A stretch of DNA of 64,000 bases. Origin: Psychrosphaera haliotis. Its GTDB lineage: Bacteria; Pseudomonadota; Gammaproteobacteria; Enterobacterales; Alteromonadaceae. Within the stretch, counting starts at the first letter, position 1. Each line of letters opens with the position of its first letter. A model generated the notes under the pieces. It made no database searches. It was given only the letters and a program-made list of their open reading frames with translations, and was not told the origin of the DNA. The stretch spans positions 620,001 to 684,000 of the forward strand of contig NZ_WOCD01000005.1 in the NCBI RefSeq assembly GCF_009728465.1. Reading direction: 5' to 3'. The position numbers and the translations under genes were made by a program. Below, piece after piece: positions 31,701 through 39,768 of this stretch.

Positions 31701-31864
31701 AAACTATTTAAAGAGAATTCGACAATTTTGCTTAAAAAACGTGAAAGCCAAATAGCAGCGTCTGCTTTTTCTAAAACCTTCTCACCTACATAAAATTTAT
31801 CATGATTTAGGTTTTTAGAAATTAGAGTCGTGATGAGTTGTTCATATATTCCAGTATGATTCAT
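28727..31864 (-). CDS. PLD-like nuclease / SF2 helicase / DUF3427 protein
   Basis: This 1045-residue protein combines a phospholipase-D-like (HKD) domain, with HAKSYLF...GSSNLS near residue 221, and a superfamily II helicase core. Visible helicase motifs are Walker A ATGTGKT (about 350), the DEVH box (about 447), LTATP and the motif VI region QQLGRGLRLAEG. A DUF3427-type C-terminal region follows. Proteins of this layout occur sporadically in bacterial accessory regions and are suspected of acting on foreign nucleic acid; this is inference. It ends the stretch beside the 3' end of tRNA-Arg, a typical island position, though no integrase is present. Confidence 0.88.
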   Translation of the reverse strand: MNHTGIYEQLITTLISKNLNHDKFYVGEKVLEKADAAIWLSRFLSKIVEFSLNSLPSGEEKLGNQIELSNQLILWLKDKLQDDQFFEDNLLDNQGKILTALYETENPVAANLKEYVGNVFPLTGLTQSELFCGSNAGLSVESELKREIMSSNTVYWLVSFVKWSGIRIFKKELEEFTRSGRQLRVITTSYMGATDAKAVEFLASLPNTKVKLSYNTQRERLHAKSYLFIRDTGFHTGYIGSSNLSHSALTSGLEWNLKITSQEIPHIIERSINTFESYWNSPDFELFDGNVEAKEKLNNALKQATNSLSEPGAHYFEIKPFSHQKEILEQLEIERSLHKRFKNLVVAATGTGKTIISAFDFADFLKKAPNAKFLFVAHREEILKQARLAYQGVLKDSQFGDLWVGNYRPESFKHLFASVQTLNNQLNDPSNDFQLSSDYYDYIVIDEVHHVSAASYRNILSYFNPNILLGLTATPERHDGSSILDDFCGVIAAEIRLPEAINKRHLCPFQYFGVDDDTDLSGISWSKGRYDIAQLTNVYTNNQHRVDKIYQTMQELITSVHDMKSLAFCVSQAHAEYMCKQFTLKGIKCDYLTSVNSHERSQKQLALRSGLINILFVVDIFNEGIDIPEVDTLLFLRPTESLTIFLQQLGRGLRLAEGKDACTVLDFVGNANANYDFANKFRALVGKTSTSMSDEVKQGFPHAPLGCRIELSKLTQERVLSNIRNALLSKNRLIGLIKHFEQHSTLPLSLQNFMKVHPQVSLDLVYKKGTWTELCQEAGKVQVNSELPLKNFARMVKTRLLVCDDYDYLGAIQRMLLSKEADVNALHGLMLHYDLWQKPGGAVGFSSVHESLNVLYDERLKSELLSVIELQINKVQHKQMSMPMMGNHPIKLHARYTREQILVGFGATTFETQPTSREGVYNIRSKNIELLFVTLNKSDKQFSPTTMYHDYAINEELFHWQSQNSSRPDSGKGKEYIDHEYIGKRVFLFVREQSNDEFGKTMGFVNFGEVRYVSHTGSQPMNITWKLRSLMPAFMWKQAAKLSLA

Positions 31865-32000
31865 GGCTTTGGCACTAAGTCCTTTTGTTGCTTTTTCATA
31901 TCATTGCAGCCTGTACGTTCTGGTGCAAGTAAAACAAAAGCTACTTAATGTTTTTGGTCACAAGGTTTGCGGACATTTTAACGGTTGGAAATTTTAAGAA

Positions 32001-32075
32001 TGGCGCTCCCGACAGGAATCGAACCTGTAACTTATCTTCCGGAGAGACACGTGAGATCCATTTCACCACGGGAGC
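32001..32075 (-). tRNA. tRNA-Arg (anticodon CCG)
   Basis: The minus strand folds as a complete cloverleaf: acceptor GCTCCCG with CGGGAGC, D stem GTGA/TCAC, anticodon stem TGTCT/AGATA with one G-U pair and loop CTCCGGA (anticodon CCG, reading CGG), T arm CAGGT TCGATTC CTGTC wait-free of mismatches apart from G-U, discriminator G and encoded CCA. Length is 75 bases. The 3' end faces the helicase gene. Confidence 0.95.
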
Positions 32076-32447
32076 GTTTACTAACTTTTTTGCGTTTTCG
32101 ACATTGCGTCGAACTGTTTCAAATTTACTGCATTTTCACCAAAACGACGTAACCCTCAATTTGGGTCTTGCCAAATGGCGTAACCTCCTCAGAGATACGT
32201 CATGTTGGTTTCGCTAGGAAAGTACCAAATGACTTACTGCTAGTTATGGTCGCGCCTAAGACGCTGCTAATTAGCGTCGTGAATCATACGCATTTTACAA
32301 GAATGAGTCTAGCGCGTTGGTTTTTAGACGGTTAATTTTTAATCTTGGTTAAAATATGGTAAAAAAAAGGTCATGAACTAGTATGGTTTACTAAATATCA
32401 GCTATAGTTTTATTAAATTTTATACAATTACTTTCAGGAGATAGCCA
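32076..32447. other. Intergenic region between tRNA-Arg and the small HTH gene
   Basis: This 372-base stretch has no supportable gene. It must hold the tRNA promoter (minus strand) and the promoter of the HTH gene (plus strand). The only clear structure is a short hairpin GACGCT/AGCGTC near 32269-32287 with a seven-base loop and no T-run. Confidence 0.5.
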
Positions 32448-32630
32448 ATGTCATTAATGACGGTGGATGAAGTTGCAGAGTTTTTAGGTGTTAAAGACGT
32501 ACGAGTAATCCGATTAGAGCGTGAGCATTTATTGCGTGCTGCAGATAAAGATGACGATGGTAACCCGTTATTTGATCAAACTGATGTAGAGAAGTACAAA
32601 GAGATTGCACAACGACTTGGTGGAATCTAA
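32448..32630 (+). CDS. Small excisionase/MerR-type helix-turn-helix protein
   Basis: The 60-residue product starts with TVDEVAEFLGVKDVRVIRLE, the winged-helix form of helix-turn-helix seen in excisionases and MerR-like DNA-binding domains. A good ribosome site (AGGAGA) precedes the ATG. It has no sensor domain and no integrase next to it. It may be a chromosomal regulator or a leftover of an element beside the tRNA; I cannot tell which. It converges with the thiamine operon with seven bases between stops. Confidence 0.72.
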   Translation: MSLMTVDEVAEFLGVKDVRVIRLEREHLLRAADKDDDGNPLFDQTDVEKYKEIAQRLGGI

Positions 32631-32637
32631 GTCGTTA

Positions 32638-33483
32638 TTAAAACTGCTGGATTATCGATTTCATATCTTGAGTAAGATTTCGATAATCTAACGTTTTAAA
32701 CTCATTCTGTTCTGACCAATCCATAGTCACAAGCCAATAATAAACTAGCCAATATTCCGCTTCGCTTAAGAATAAGTGGCAGTTGTAATTAGCTACTTGG
32801 CAATATTGTTTCAGCAACTCGCTAAATTCCGCTCTTGGTAATGCGTGCTCAACGGCAAGCGCCGCTAAGTCCCAACGAACATCGCCAATTGCAGCAAATT
32901 CCCAGTCTATTAAACCCACTTTTTTATCATTTGTTAGGTAAATATTACCTTGTGATAAATCGCCATGTAAAACGCCCTGAAACGCACTGTCCGTTATACT
33001 TAATTCAATTTGCTGTAGCTTTTCATAAACCTGAGATGGACTATTTGGTAGGTATGTATCAATTAACGGTGTTACGGATGGCAGTGTTAGCTCCACAAGT
33101 TGTGGCCACTGCGGCATTGTGTGAACTTGCCTTAAAGCCCGTACTACTAACTCGTTATTGTTGTTGCTCGTGCTATTACTATTACTAGATAAGTTAATTG
33201 AGCCGACGTAAGGCACATTACTTAGTAATGCGAACTTTTGGTTGTCGTATTCAAATATTAACACTTTTGGTATTGAGGCTTGAGGGATTAATCTTGAGTC
33301 AATATTAGCAACAGATGTTTCATGAAAATGCGGTGAGTGTGGTAATTGCTTTAAAAACCAAACGGAATCATCTTGAAGGTGTATTTTAAACACGCTGTTA
33401 CGCGCTTCTTTTTGCGGCTCAAATGAAATCACCGAGCTACCAAGCAGCCCAGTGATTTTTTCTAATACGCTTGTTTTATCCAA
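32638..33483 (-). CDS. Phosphotransferase (APH/choline kinase fold), putative thiamine kinase
   Basis: The protein has the aminoglycoside phosphotransferase fold with catalytic GVLHGDLSQGNIYL and the metal-binding GLIDWEFAAIGDVRWD. As the last gene of a TPP-riboswitch operon with a thiamine transporter, it most likely phosphorylates imported thiamine, like ThiK. The frame is open to 33546 within pnuT; I prefer TTG 33483, which overlaps the pnuT stop (TTGGATAA) and gives 281 residues starting just before the conserved region. The ribosome site is weak, so the start is uncertain. Confidence 0.78.
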   Translation of the reverse strand: MDKTSVLEKITGLLGSSVISFEPQKEARNSVFKIHLQDDSVWFLKQLPHSPHFHETSVANIDSRLIPQASIPKVLIFEYDNQKFALLSNVPYVGSINLSSNSNSTSNNNNELVVRALRQVHTMPQWPQLVELTLPSVTPLIDTYLPNSPSQVYEKLQQIELSITDSAFQGVLHGDLSQGNIYLTNDKKVGLIDWEFAAIGDVRWDLAALAVEHALPRAEFSELLKQYCQVANYNCHLFLSEAEYWLVYYWLVTMDWSEQNEFKTLDYRNLTQDMKSIIQQF

Positions 33484-34105
33484 GCGTTGTTGCCTGCTTT
33501 TTATCGCCAATGGGCTTGTCTTGTAATTCGTCTCGCCACTCCACATAACCTTTTAACGCTAAGAAAGTATAAAGTACGAATAAAGCCGCAGTTGGCAAGT
33601 ATCCAGTTTGGTAATAAAGGTAAATAGACGCTACATCTATAAATAACCAGTACAGCCAGTTTTCCAATACTTTTTGCGTCACCATATAAGTTGTATATAC
33701 AGCAAAGCAAGTAGTGAAAGAGTCTAAATAGGCCATTTTTTGAGTGGTGTACTCATCGGCTAAAAAGCCAACCACTAAACTTATAATAGTTAATACAACC
33801 ACTATTTTTGTGTGTTTGTTCAATGACCAAGACACGACAGGCTTAGTATTAGATTCCTCTAAACCACCGTTCCATTGCCACCAACCATAAATAGCCATTA
33901 ATAAATAATAAAAGTTCAGCGCACTTTCAAGCAACAAAGCACCCTGCCAAAATAGATTCATATAAATTAGCGTGCTTACAAAAGCAGCTGGCCAACACCA
34001 GCTACTTTGCTTGATCGCTAGCAACAAATACATCAGTCCTGTTGCAACGCCAATGTATTCCCACACTGACATTGCATTAAAACCTGTTAACAGTTGTTCC
34101 ATCAT
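33476..34105 (-). CDS. pnuT: PnuC-family transporter, probable thiamine transporter PnuT
   Basis: The 209-residue protein has about seven hydrophobic segments and the PnuC-family pattern of aromatic and glycine positions (GWWQWNG, NWLYWLFIDVASIYLYY). PnuC proteins carry vitamins by facilitated diffusion, trapped by phosphorylation. Thiamine is inferred from the TPP riboswitch and the kinase partner in the operon; nicotinamide riboside would be the alternative substrate. The start may be ATG 34105 or the adjacent ATG 34102. Confidence 0.85.
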   Translation of the reverse strand: MMEQLLTGFNAMSVWEYIGVATGLMYLLLAIKQSSWCWPAAFVSTLIYMNLFWQGALLLESALNFYYLLMAIYGWWQWNGGLEESNTKPVVSWSLNKHTKIVVVLTIISLVVGFLADEYTTQKMAYLDSFTTCFAVYTTYMVTQKVLENWLYWLFIDVASIYLYYQTGYLPTAALFVLYTFLALKGYVEWRDELQDKPIGDKKQATTLG

Positions 34106-34124
34106 AACGGTCTACCTAGTTTGA

Positions 34125-34391
34125 TTATTTATTGCCGTATTTGGCCTGTAAATCTCCAGGAATAAATTTGCATACAAAGATACTCGTGCCGTGTTTCTCA
34201 AAGCTTGTTTTAAGCTCCTTGTTTAACGCATTTGTCACTGTATCAAAATCACCAAATAGTTGGGTGCTCATGTAATTTGTGATCACACTGATGTCTTCGT
34301 ACGCATTAATACGGTCAATAAAGTCTTGAATAGCCGCAACGTAGTCGCCTTCAGTTAGTGGATACTTACTTATTTCTACACTTAGTTTCAT
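34125..34391 (-). CDS. YkoF/MTH1187-like thiamine-binding protein
   Basis: The 88-residue product (MKLSVEISKYPLTEGDY at the N-terminus) resembles the small ferredoxin-like domain of YkoF and the DUF77/MTH1187 group, which bind thiamine or its pyrimidine. It has no signal peptide, so it is predicted to be cytoplasmic. A clear AGGAGA site precedes the ATG. It sits between the riboswitch-controlled receptor and PnuT, which supports a thiamine-binding role. Confidence 0.75.
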   Translation of the reverse strand: MKLSVEISKYPLTEGDYVAAIQDFIDRINAYEDISVITNYMSTQLFGDFDTVTNALNKELKTSFEKHGTSIFVCKFIPGDLQAKYGNK

Positions 34392-34402
34392 AATAGTCTC
34401 TC

Positions 34403-36532
34403 CTAAAATAACACGTCTAACTTAAGGCCAAATACACTTGGCTCACCTAGCTGCTCATATGACTTTGCAACCCAACCATCTCGTGGATCGTTACCAAAGT
34501 AAAATCCGCGAACTCCATAGTCTTTATCACCAAGGTTACGACCCCATAGCGTCACGTCAAAATTGTCACCTTGATAAGTTACTGACATGTTTACTAGGTT
34601 AATTGCTTGTGACTTTTCATCGTGACTAAAAGAGTAATAGTACTCATCACGACCATTAATTGACGTATTCCACGTAATTCTATCCGCAACCTGCCAATTG
34701 AAGCCTAGCTGATATTGATAGCTTGGTGCGTGTGCCTGTTCACGTCCGTTGATATTTACGCGCACGTCTTCCCATGTTTCAGGATCAGTCTCTAAGCGGT
34801 ACATGTCATCAATTTCAGTACTTAACAACGAAACGCCTGCAAATACCGACACGTTTTGATTTAGTTGATATTGAATATTTGTTTCAACACCATAGTTAGC
34901 ACCATTTGGCGTATTAGAAACATAACCTACAAACTCTGGTTGCTCACCTAATTCACGAACTTCTGCTTCATTGGTAAACCACTGCTTGATTTGCATGTCG
35001 TGTCGGCTAGAGTAAAACACCACGGCACTGGCTTTTACACCACGGTCTGTATTGTTATAACGCATACCTAATTCAACGTTGTTTAATACTTCTGGGTCAA
35101 AGCTGCCATTCTCTCGAAGTAAATTGTAGTAACGCTCTAGGCCTGGTTCGTTTAATTTACTTAAAGCTTCGCCGTTAGCACCACCAGACTTAAATCCACG
35201 ACTTAAACGTGTATAAACCATAGTGTTTTCGTCATACTGTTTGGTCGCCGTTAAATGGCCGCCAATCATAGTGTCCGAGGTACTTTCGTTCACTAAGTTA
35301 GAGTCTGAATAGTCGCCATCGTGGTTTTCGATTCGTAAACCTGCAGAAATATTAATGTCGTTTGTTAGCGCATAACGTTTTTCACCATAAATAGCGGCGT
35401 TTGTTTGCTCATAGTTACTAACAAAGTTATTTGATAACCAAGTGTATTCACGTGTTAAATCAACGTCTTTAGATTGAAAATAAACTCCGGCTACCCAGCT
35501 TTTATCTTTGCTTACAAACCTGATGTCAGCTTGGTTTGCCACTCGGTCACGCATATAGTTGTCAGTGGACGAATAACCATCTTCGTGAATGCCAACAAAT
35601 GTCCAATCTTCGTCATAACCGTAGGCTAAGTCTGAATCGCTATGACTTAACATCACGGTAAGGTCGGTGTTTTCAAATCCGGTATACGTTGTATTAACAC
35701 CTAATGCTAAAGTCTCTTGTTTGTCTTCACCAGGCTCGTCCGACAGTGTTGTACGGTCTTGGTCTAGTGAAAATGCGTCATAACCGTTATCAATGTCAAA
35801 GTAATGCAAAACAAACTGTGAAGTCACTTCGTTGTTAAACTCTACATCTAACAAGCCTCTAAACGACAATTCATTAATGTCATTTGTATCGTCTTTGTTC
35901 AGTGTTTTGTTTTCAACAAAGCCGTCACTTGTTAGCTGGTTTAACGAAAAACGCCCTTGTACATCAGAATTGAATTCCGTGCCTGCGGCAATACCTACAT
36001 TAAACAAGCCGTAGTTACCGGCTTCTACACGAAAGCGGTTAGCGGCGTTTTCTTGAGGTTGCGTGCTATACATATTAATGAAGCCGGCCATTGCGTTTGC
36101 TCCAACGCTACTACCTTGTGGCCCTTTGTAAACTTCTACTTGGCCAATATCAAACAAGCCAGCGGCGGTACCAATACCCGAGTAATCAATACCGTCTATC
36201 GCCATACCAACAGATGGGTTTATTGGGTCAACAAACTGGCTACGTTCGCCAATGCCTCTAATTTGAATAAAACGAGCACGAGAAGCACCTGCGGCAAAGT
36301 TCACATTACCAAGTTGCTGTAATGCGTCTTGTAAATGGCTAGCGCCTGATTGCTCTAAGCTTTCTTGCGTTAAAACTTGCAACGAATTTGCGGCTTTGCT
36401 TTCTGGAGTGGGTAAAAGTTCACCCTTTACTTCAATGGTTTCAATAGCGTTGTTTTTGCTTGTTGGCTCTGCGGCCAAACTGAAAAACGGAAGTGCGGTT
36501 AATACTGCAATTGCAGTTTTATTAAGTGTCAT
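34403..36532 (-). CDS. TPP-regulated TonB-dependent receptor, probable thiamine uptake
   Basis: This outer-membrane receptor is the first gene of the thiamine operon. The N-terminus from ATG 36532 is a good signal peptide (about 21 residues, ending SLAAE). A TonB box-like stretch (IETIEVKGE), a plug domain (about 45-155) and a beta-barrel ending in Phe follow, 709 residues in all. An ATG at 36562 would add ten residues before the signal peptide and is less likely. Control by the TPP riboswitch just upstream indicates thiamine or a precursor as substrate, as proposed for the Omr1 receptors of Shewanella-like bacteria. Confidence 0.88.
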   Translation of the reverse strand: MTLNKTAIAVLTALPFFSLAAEPTSKNNAIETIEVKGELLPTPESKAANSLQVLTQESLEQSGASHLQDALQQLGNVNFAAGASRARFIQIRGIGERSQFVDPINPSVGMAIDGIDYSGIGTAAGLFDIGQVEVYKGPQGSSVGANAMAGFINMYSTQPQENAANRFRVEAGNYGLFNVGIAAGTEFNSDVQGRFSLNQLTSDGFVENKTLNKDDTNDINELSFRGLLDVEFNNEVTSQFVLHYFDIDNGYDAFSLDQDRTTLSDEPGEDKQETLALGVNTTYTGFENTDLTVMLSHSDSDLAYGYDEDWTFVGIHEDGYSSTDNYMRDRVANQADIRFVSKDKSWVAGVYFQSKDVDLTREYTWLSNNFVSNYEQTNAAIYGEKRYALTNDINISAGLRIENHDGDYSDSNLVNESTSDTMIGGHLTATKQYDENTMVYTRLSRGFKSGGANGEALSKLNEPGLERYYNLLRENGSFDPEVLNNVELGMRYNNTDRGVKASAVVFYSSRHDMQIKQWFTNEAEVRELGEQPEFVGYVSNTPNGANYGVETNIQYQLNQNVSVFAGVSLLSTEIDDMYRLETDPETWEDVRVNINGREQAHAPSYQYQLGFNWQVADRITWNTSINGRDEYYYSFSHDEKSQAINLVNMSVTYQGDNFDVTLWGRNLGDKDYGVRGFYFGNDPRDGWVAKSYEQLGEPSVFGLKLDVLF

Positions 36533-36595
36533 ATTTGGATCTCTTGTAGATAAAATTAACAAAAGACCCGGTCGTAAGCGCGAGTAGTCCTGGAT

Positions 36596-36693
36596 TTACC
36601 ATCCCTACGCCGGTACAAGCCGGATCAGGTTCTAAGGGTCCGATTAACGTCTCAGTATGTCGCTTTTACACGCATACACCCCTTGGTGTTTCG
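36596..36693 (-). promoter_or_regulatory. TPP riboswitch (THI element)
   Basis: On the minus strand the conserved segments appear in order: GGGGTG, CTGAGA, ACCCTTAGAACCTGATC, then CCGG(CTTGTA)CCGG and GCGTAGGGA. This is the full thiamine pyrophosphate aptamer. About 60 bases separate it from the receptor ATG. I could not identify a clear terminator or a strong sequestering hairpin, so the mode of control (transcription or translation) stays open. Confidence 0.96.
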
Positions 36694-36734
36694 GGCGCCA
36701 TTCTATTGATTTAAATAAAAAATGCTAGCCCTGT

Positions 36735-37199
36735 TTAATTTAAAATCATTCCAATGTGTGGAATATCATCTTCTAAATACATTTCTGTCACGGTTTCAAA
36801 ACCCACAGATTCATAAAAATTTTCTAAATGTTGTTGTGCCGAAATTTTGCATTTTGTCGTTGGCCACAAACGCTGAACCTCCGCTATTGCTGCTTCCATC
36901 ATTGGCGCTGCTAACTTCTTTCCTCGGTATGAATCGGTAATTAATACTCGGCCAATGGCACAGTACTCATCATACGCAATCCCTTTTGCAATAAGCCTAC
37001 AAGTTCCAACCAATTGGTCACCGTCATAAGCAAAAAGTTGATAACAATCAGGTAGTTTATCAACGCCATCCATATCTGAATAGATACAGGTCTGCTCCAC
37101 TACAAATACGTCTGAACGTGCCTGCAAAATGTCATACAGCTCGGTCACTGTGAGTTCGGCAAACGCTTTTATCTGCCATTGGATATTACGATCGGTCAT
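36735..37199 (-). CDS. elaA: ElaA family GNAT acetyltransferase
   Basis: The 154-residue product matches the ElaA group of GCN5-related acetyltransferases: LYDILQARSDVFVVEQ at the N-terminus, the acetyl-CoA region IGRVLITDSYRGKKLA and the conserved LENFYESVGFE. Its physiological substrate is not known. It is transcribed toward the thiamine operon's leader but has its own 5' region of about 130 bases to the divergent DUF3299 gene. Confidence 0.9.
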   Translation of the reverse strand: MTDRNIQWQIKAFAELTVTELYDILQARSDVFVVEQTCIYSDMDGVDKLPDCYQLFAYDGDQLVGTCRLIAKGIAYDEYCAIGRVLITDSYRGKKLAAPMMEAAIAEVQRLWPTTKCKISAQQHLENFYESVGFETVTEMYLEDDIPHIGMILN

Positions 37200-37332
37200 A
37201 CATTTAAGTTCTTTTTATTCACTAGTCGATAATGTAACCACGTTTATCGCAAAAATAACAGATAGACTTGGTTTTTTAGCCACCTGTAAGGTATTCTGCG
37301 GCCTCATATTTAATCAATTAGGTTAACGCACT

Positions 37333-37824
37333 ATGACATCACATTTAATTCGCTCTGGTTTTCTTCTCGCATTTTCACTTTTTTTAATGCCTGCCTTCGC
37401 TAATGATGACGTGAAGGAATTAGAGTGGTCTGATTTAGAACCTAAAGATTATGTGAAAGCCATTCCTACCATTGAAGAAATTGGTCATGCCATGGCCGGT
37501 CCTCAATCTATCAATGCCCCCGTAGTAAAAGAACTAGATGGTAAAACCGTTAAAATTCCTGGATTTGTTGTGCCGCTTGAAGGTGAAAATGAATTGGTAA
37601 CGGAGTTTTTATTGGTTCCGTATTTTGGTGCTTGCGTACACGTTCCACCACCGCCATCGAATCAAATTATTCATGTCACGTTTAAAGAAGGTGCGCCAGC
37701 CTCGTCAATGTACGACCCAATTTGGGTGACGGGTAAAATAGCGACGGAAACGTGGAGTGGAGAGTTAGCTCAAGTGGGTTATACGATGAAAGGCATATCC
37801 ATTGCCCCTTACGATGACTTTTAA
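37333..37824 (+). CDS. DUF3299 periplasmic protein
   Basis: The 163-residue protein has a signal peptide (about 1-23, ending PAFAN) and a DUF3299 domain with KIPGFVVPLE and the conserved FGACVHVPPPPSNQII segment, whose Cys, His and prolines suggest a metal site. The family occurs near copper or lipoprotein transport genes, but its function is undefined. It ends one base from the stop of the convergent next gene. Confidence 0.85.
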   Translation: MTSHLIRSGFLLAFSLFLMPAFANDDVKELEWSDLEPKDYVKAIPTIEEIGHAMAGPQSINAPVVKELDGKTVKIPGFVVPLEGENELVTEFLLVPYFGACVHVPPPPSNQIIHVTFKEGAPASSMYDPIWVTGKIATETWSGELAQVGYTMKGISIAPYDDF

Positions 37825-38196
37825 TTAGTCTCGTTTTCGAATAATTTCGTTTTCCAAGTCGGTAAACTGCTCAGTTACTTTTACACAGACAACTCGAACA
37901 TTGTAAGCCGACATTTTTGGGTTAAATTCACCGTTTTGACAGTAAGTACCATAAAAGGTCATTAAGTCTCTGGAGCTTTTGGTAATTTCTTTAACGTATT
38001 CCTCTTCGCGAGGCTTAAATGAATCAAATTGCATACTGATTTCATTATAAATACGTTGCGGAACTTTACCTCTTGAGTATTCGCCTTCAGCAGTTTGGCC
38101 AATAAGATTTACGAGGTAGCTTCTAACTTTATTTACTTCAGGGTGATCAACCGTTAATACAGTAATCACTAATATAATAAAAATTAAGAACTTCAT
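37825..38196 (-). CDS. Hypothetical small exported protein
   Basis: I do not recognise this 123-residue protein. It has an N-terminal hydrophobic segment (residues 1-16) that could be a signal peptide or membrane anchor, then a polar alpha-helical part with two cysteines. ATG 38196 has TTGGAG five bases upstream and is preferred over an ORF start at 38223. It converges with the DUF3299 gene with no spacing between the stops. Confidence 0.7.
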   Translation of the reverse strand: MKFLIFIILVITVLTVDHPEVNKVRSYLVNLIGQTAEGEYSRGKVPQRIYNEISMQFDSFKPREEEYVKEITKSSRDLMTFYGTYCQNGEFNPKMSAYNVRVVCVKVTEQFTDLENEIIRKRD

Positions 38197-38349
38197 GGGT
38201 ACTCCAATTTGAACAACAGCCAATAATTGGCATCAAATTTTAACAAAATGATGATCTATAGAATTAGATCAACGTTTTATAATTTAGTTTCATTATTATT
38301 TCAGTTTCTGACTTATAATTTGTTTTGACATACAGTAGCAGGTAAAACA

Positions 38350-39768
38350 ATGAACGATCGCATTGACGTAAAGAACATCCCAGCTGACGTAAAGGTATAC
38401 AAGCCTAAAGTAGATGAAAATGCAACCTATAACCTACGAAGTCGCATTTATGTGCGAGCAGTTAAAGGTTTACATCAGGCTATACGTCGTAAAATGGGTA
38501 TATTCTTTTTAGGCTTATTTGCCTTATTGCCTTGGCTAAACTGGAATGGTCAACAAGCAATTTTATTGGATATTGTGAATCAACAATTCAATATTTTTGG
38601 GCTAACGCTTTGGCCTCAAGATTTAACTATTTTCTCGTCATTGTTAATTATTTCTGCTTTCCTCCTGTTTGTTGTCACTACCTTCTATGGTCGAGTCTGG
38701 TGCGGATATATGTGTCCGCAAACCGTTTGGACCTTCATGTTTATTTGGTTTGAAGAAAAAATTGAAGGTTCAGCTAACAAACGTAAAAAGTTTGATTCCA
38801 TGCCGCTTAGCTTTACAAAGGTTTGGAAAAAAGGCTTAAAACATACTGCTTGGTGGGTTATTTCATTATTAACCTCACTTACTTTCATTGGTTATTTTGT
38901 GCCGGTTGATCAGTTATTCATCGACTTTTTCACCTTTGAATCTTCTGCCATGGTCGTAGGTTGGACCCTCTTTTTTGCAGGTTGTACTTATGCAAACGCT
39001 GGCTGGATGCGTGAAATTATGTGTTTGCATATCTGCCCTTACGCTCGTTTTCAATCATCAATGTTTGATAAAGATACCTACACAGTTACCTATGACGCTG
39101 CACGTGGTGAGAAACGTGGTCCTCGCCCTAAAAAGGCAGATCCTAAAGAGATTGGCATGGGCGACTGTGTTGACTGTAACTTGTGTGTACAAGTTTGCCC
39201 AACCGGCATTGATATCCGAAATGGCTTACAGTACGAGTGCATAAACTGTGGTGCCTGTATTGATGCTTGTGATGAGACCATGGACAAAATGAACTATCCA
39301 AAAGGTCTTATTTCTTATACTACTGAGCACAGTTTGGAAGGCAAACCTACTAAAAAGCTTCGTACTAAGTTAATTGGCTATGGATTAGTTACCGTAATAA
39401 TGTCTGCTGCATTTGTATGGCAGGTAGTGTCACGTATCCCATTGGAACTAAACATTGAACGTGATAGAAATGCGCTTTATCGTGTTAATAATGATGGTTT
39501 AGTTGAAAACACATTTACCCTACAAGTATTGAACAAGAGCCAGACAAATGCGACTTATTCAATTTCTGTTGACGGTTTATCCGACTATGAGTTTTATGGC
39601 GAGCGTGAATTTGCTGTTGCGGCGGGTGAAGTGTACAACCAACCAATAAGTATTGCCGTTGACCCGGTTGAGTTAAAGCGTCCGGTAACTGGCATAACTA
39701 TTATTATACGTAGCTCCAATGGTGAGTTAGAAGTTTCAGAAGAGACTCGATTTTTTAAGGGACGTTAA
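38350..39768 (+). CDS. ccoG: Cytochrome c oxidase accessory protein CcoG (FixG/RdxA)
   Basis: CcoG is a polyferredoxin membrane protein that reduces copper during assembly of cbb3-type cytochrome oxidase. The 472-residue product has several membrane segments, a GxWCGYMCPQTVW motif, two 4Fe-4S motifs (CVDCNLCVQVCPTG and CINCGACIDACD) and a C-terminal periplasmic immunoglobulin-like domain. The ccoNOP and ccoHIS genes are not in this window. Its stop overlaps the srkA start as TAATG. Confidence 0.96.
   Translation: MNDRIDVKNIPADVKVYKPKVDENATYNLRSRIYVRAVKGLHQAIRRKMGIFFLGLFALLPWLNWNGQQAILLDIVNQQFNIFGLTLWPQDLTIFSSLLIISAFLLFVVTTFYGRVWCGYMCPQTVWTFMFIWFEEKIEGSANKRKKFDSMPLSFTKVWKKGLKHTAWWVISLLTSLTFIGYFVPVDQLFIDFFTFESSAMVVGWTLFFAGCTYANAGWMREIMCLHICPYARFQSSMFDKDTYTVTYDAARGEKRGPRPKKADPKEIGMGDCVDCNLCVQVCPTGIDIRNGLQYECINCGACIDACDETMDKMNYPKGLISYTTEHSLEGKPTKKLRTKLIGYGLVTVIMSAAFVWQVVSRIPLELNIERDRNALYRVNNDGLVENTFTLQVLNKSQTNATYSISVDGLSDYEFYGEREFAVAAGEVYNQPISIAVDPVELKRPVTGITIIIRSSNGELEVSEETRFFKGR

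Noticed and set aside
27185-32075. Direct repeat of the tRNA-Arg 3' end marking an integrated element
   Set aside because: I searched by eye for the 3' sequence (GGCGCTCCCGACAGG on the plus strand) on the far side of the helicase and PepSY genes and saw no second copy; a computed search could still find an imperfect one.
31948-32217. A plus-strand frame of 89 codons over the tRNA
   Set aside because: It runs antisense through tRNA-Arg and its flank; the peptide is the translation of the tRNA complement and has no independent support.
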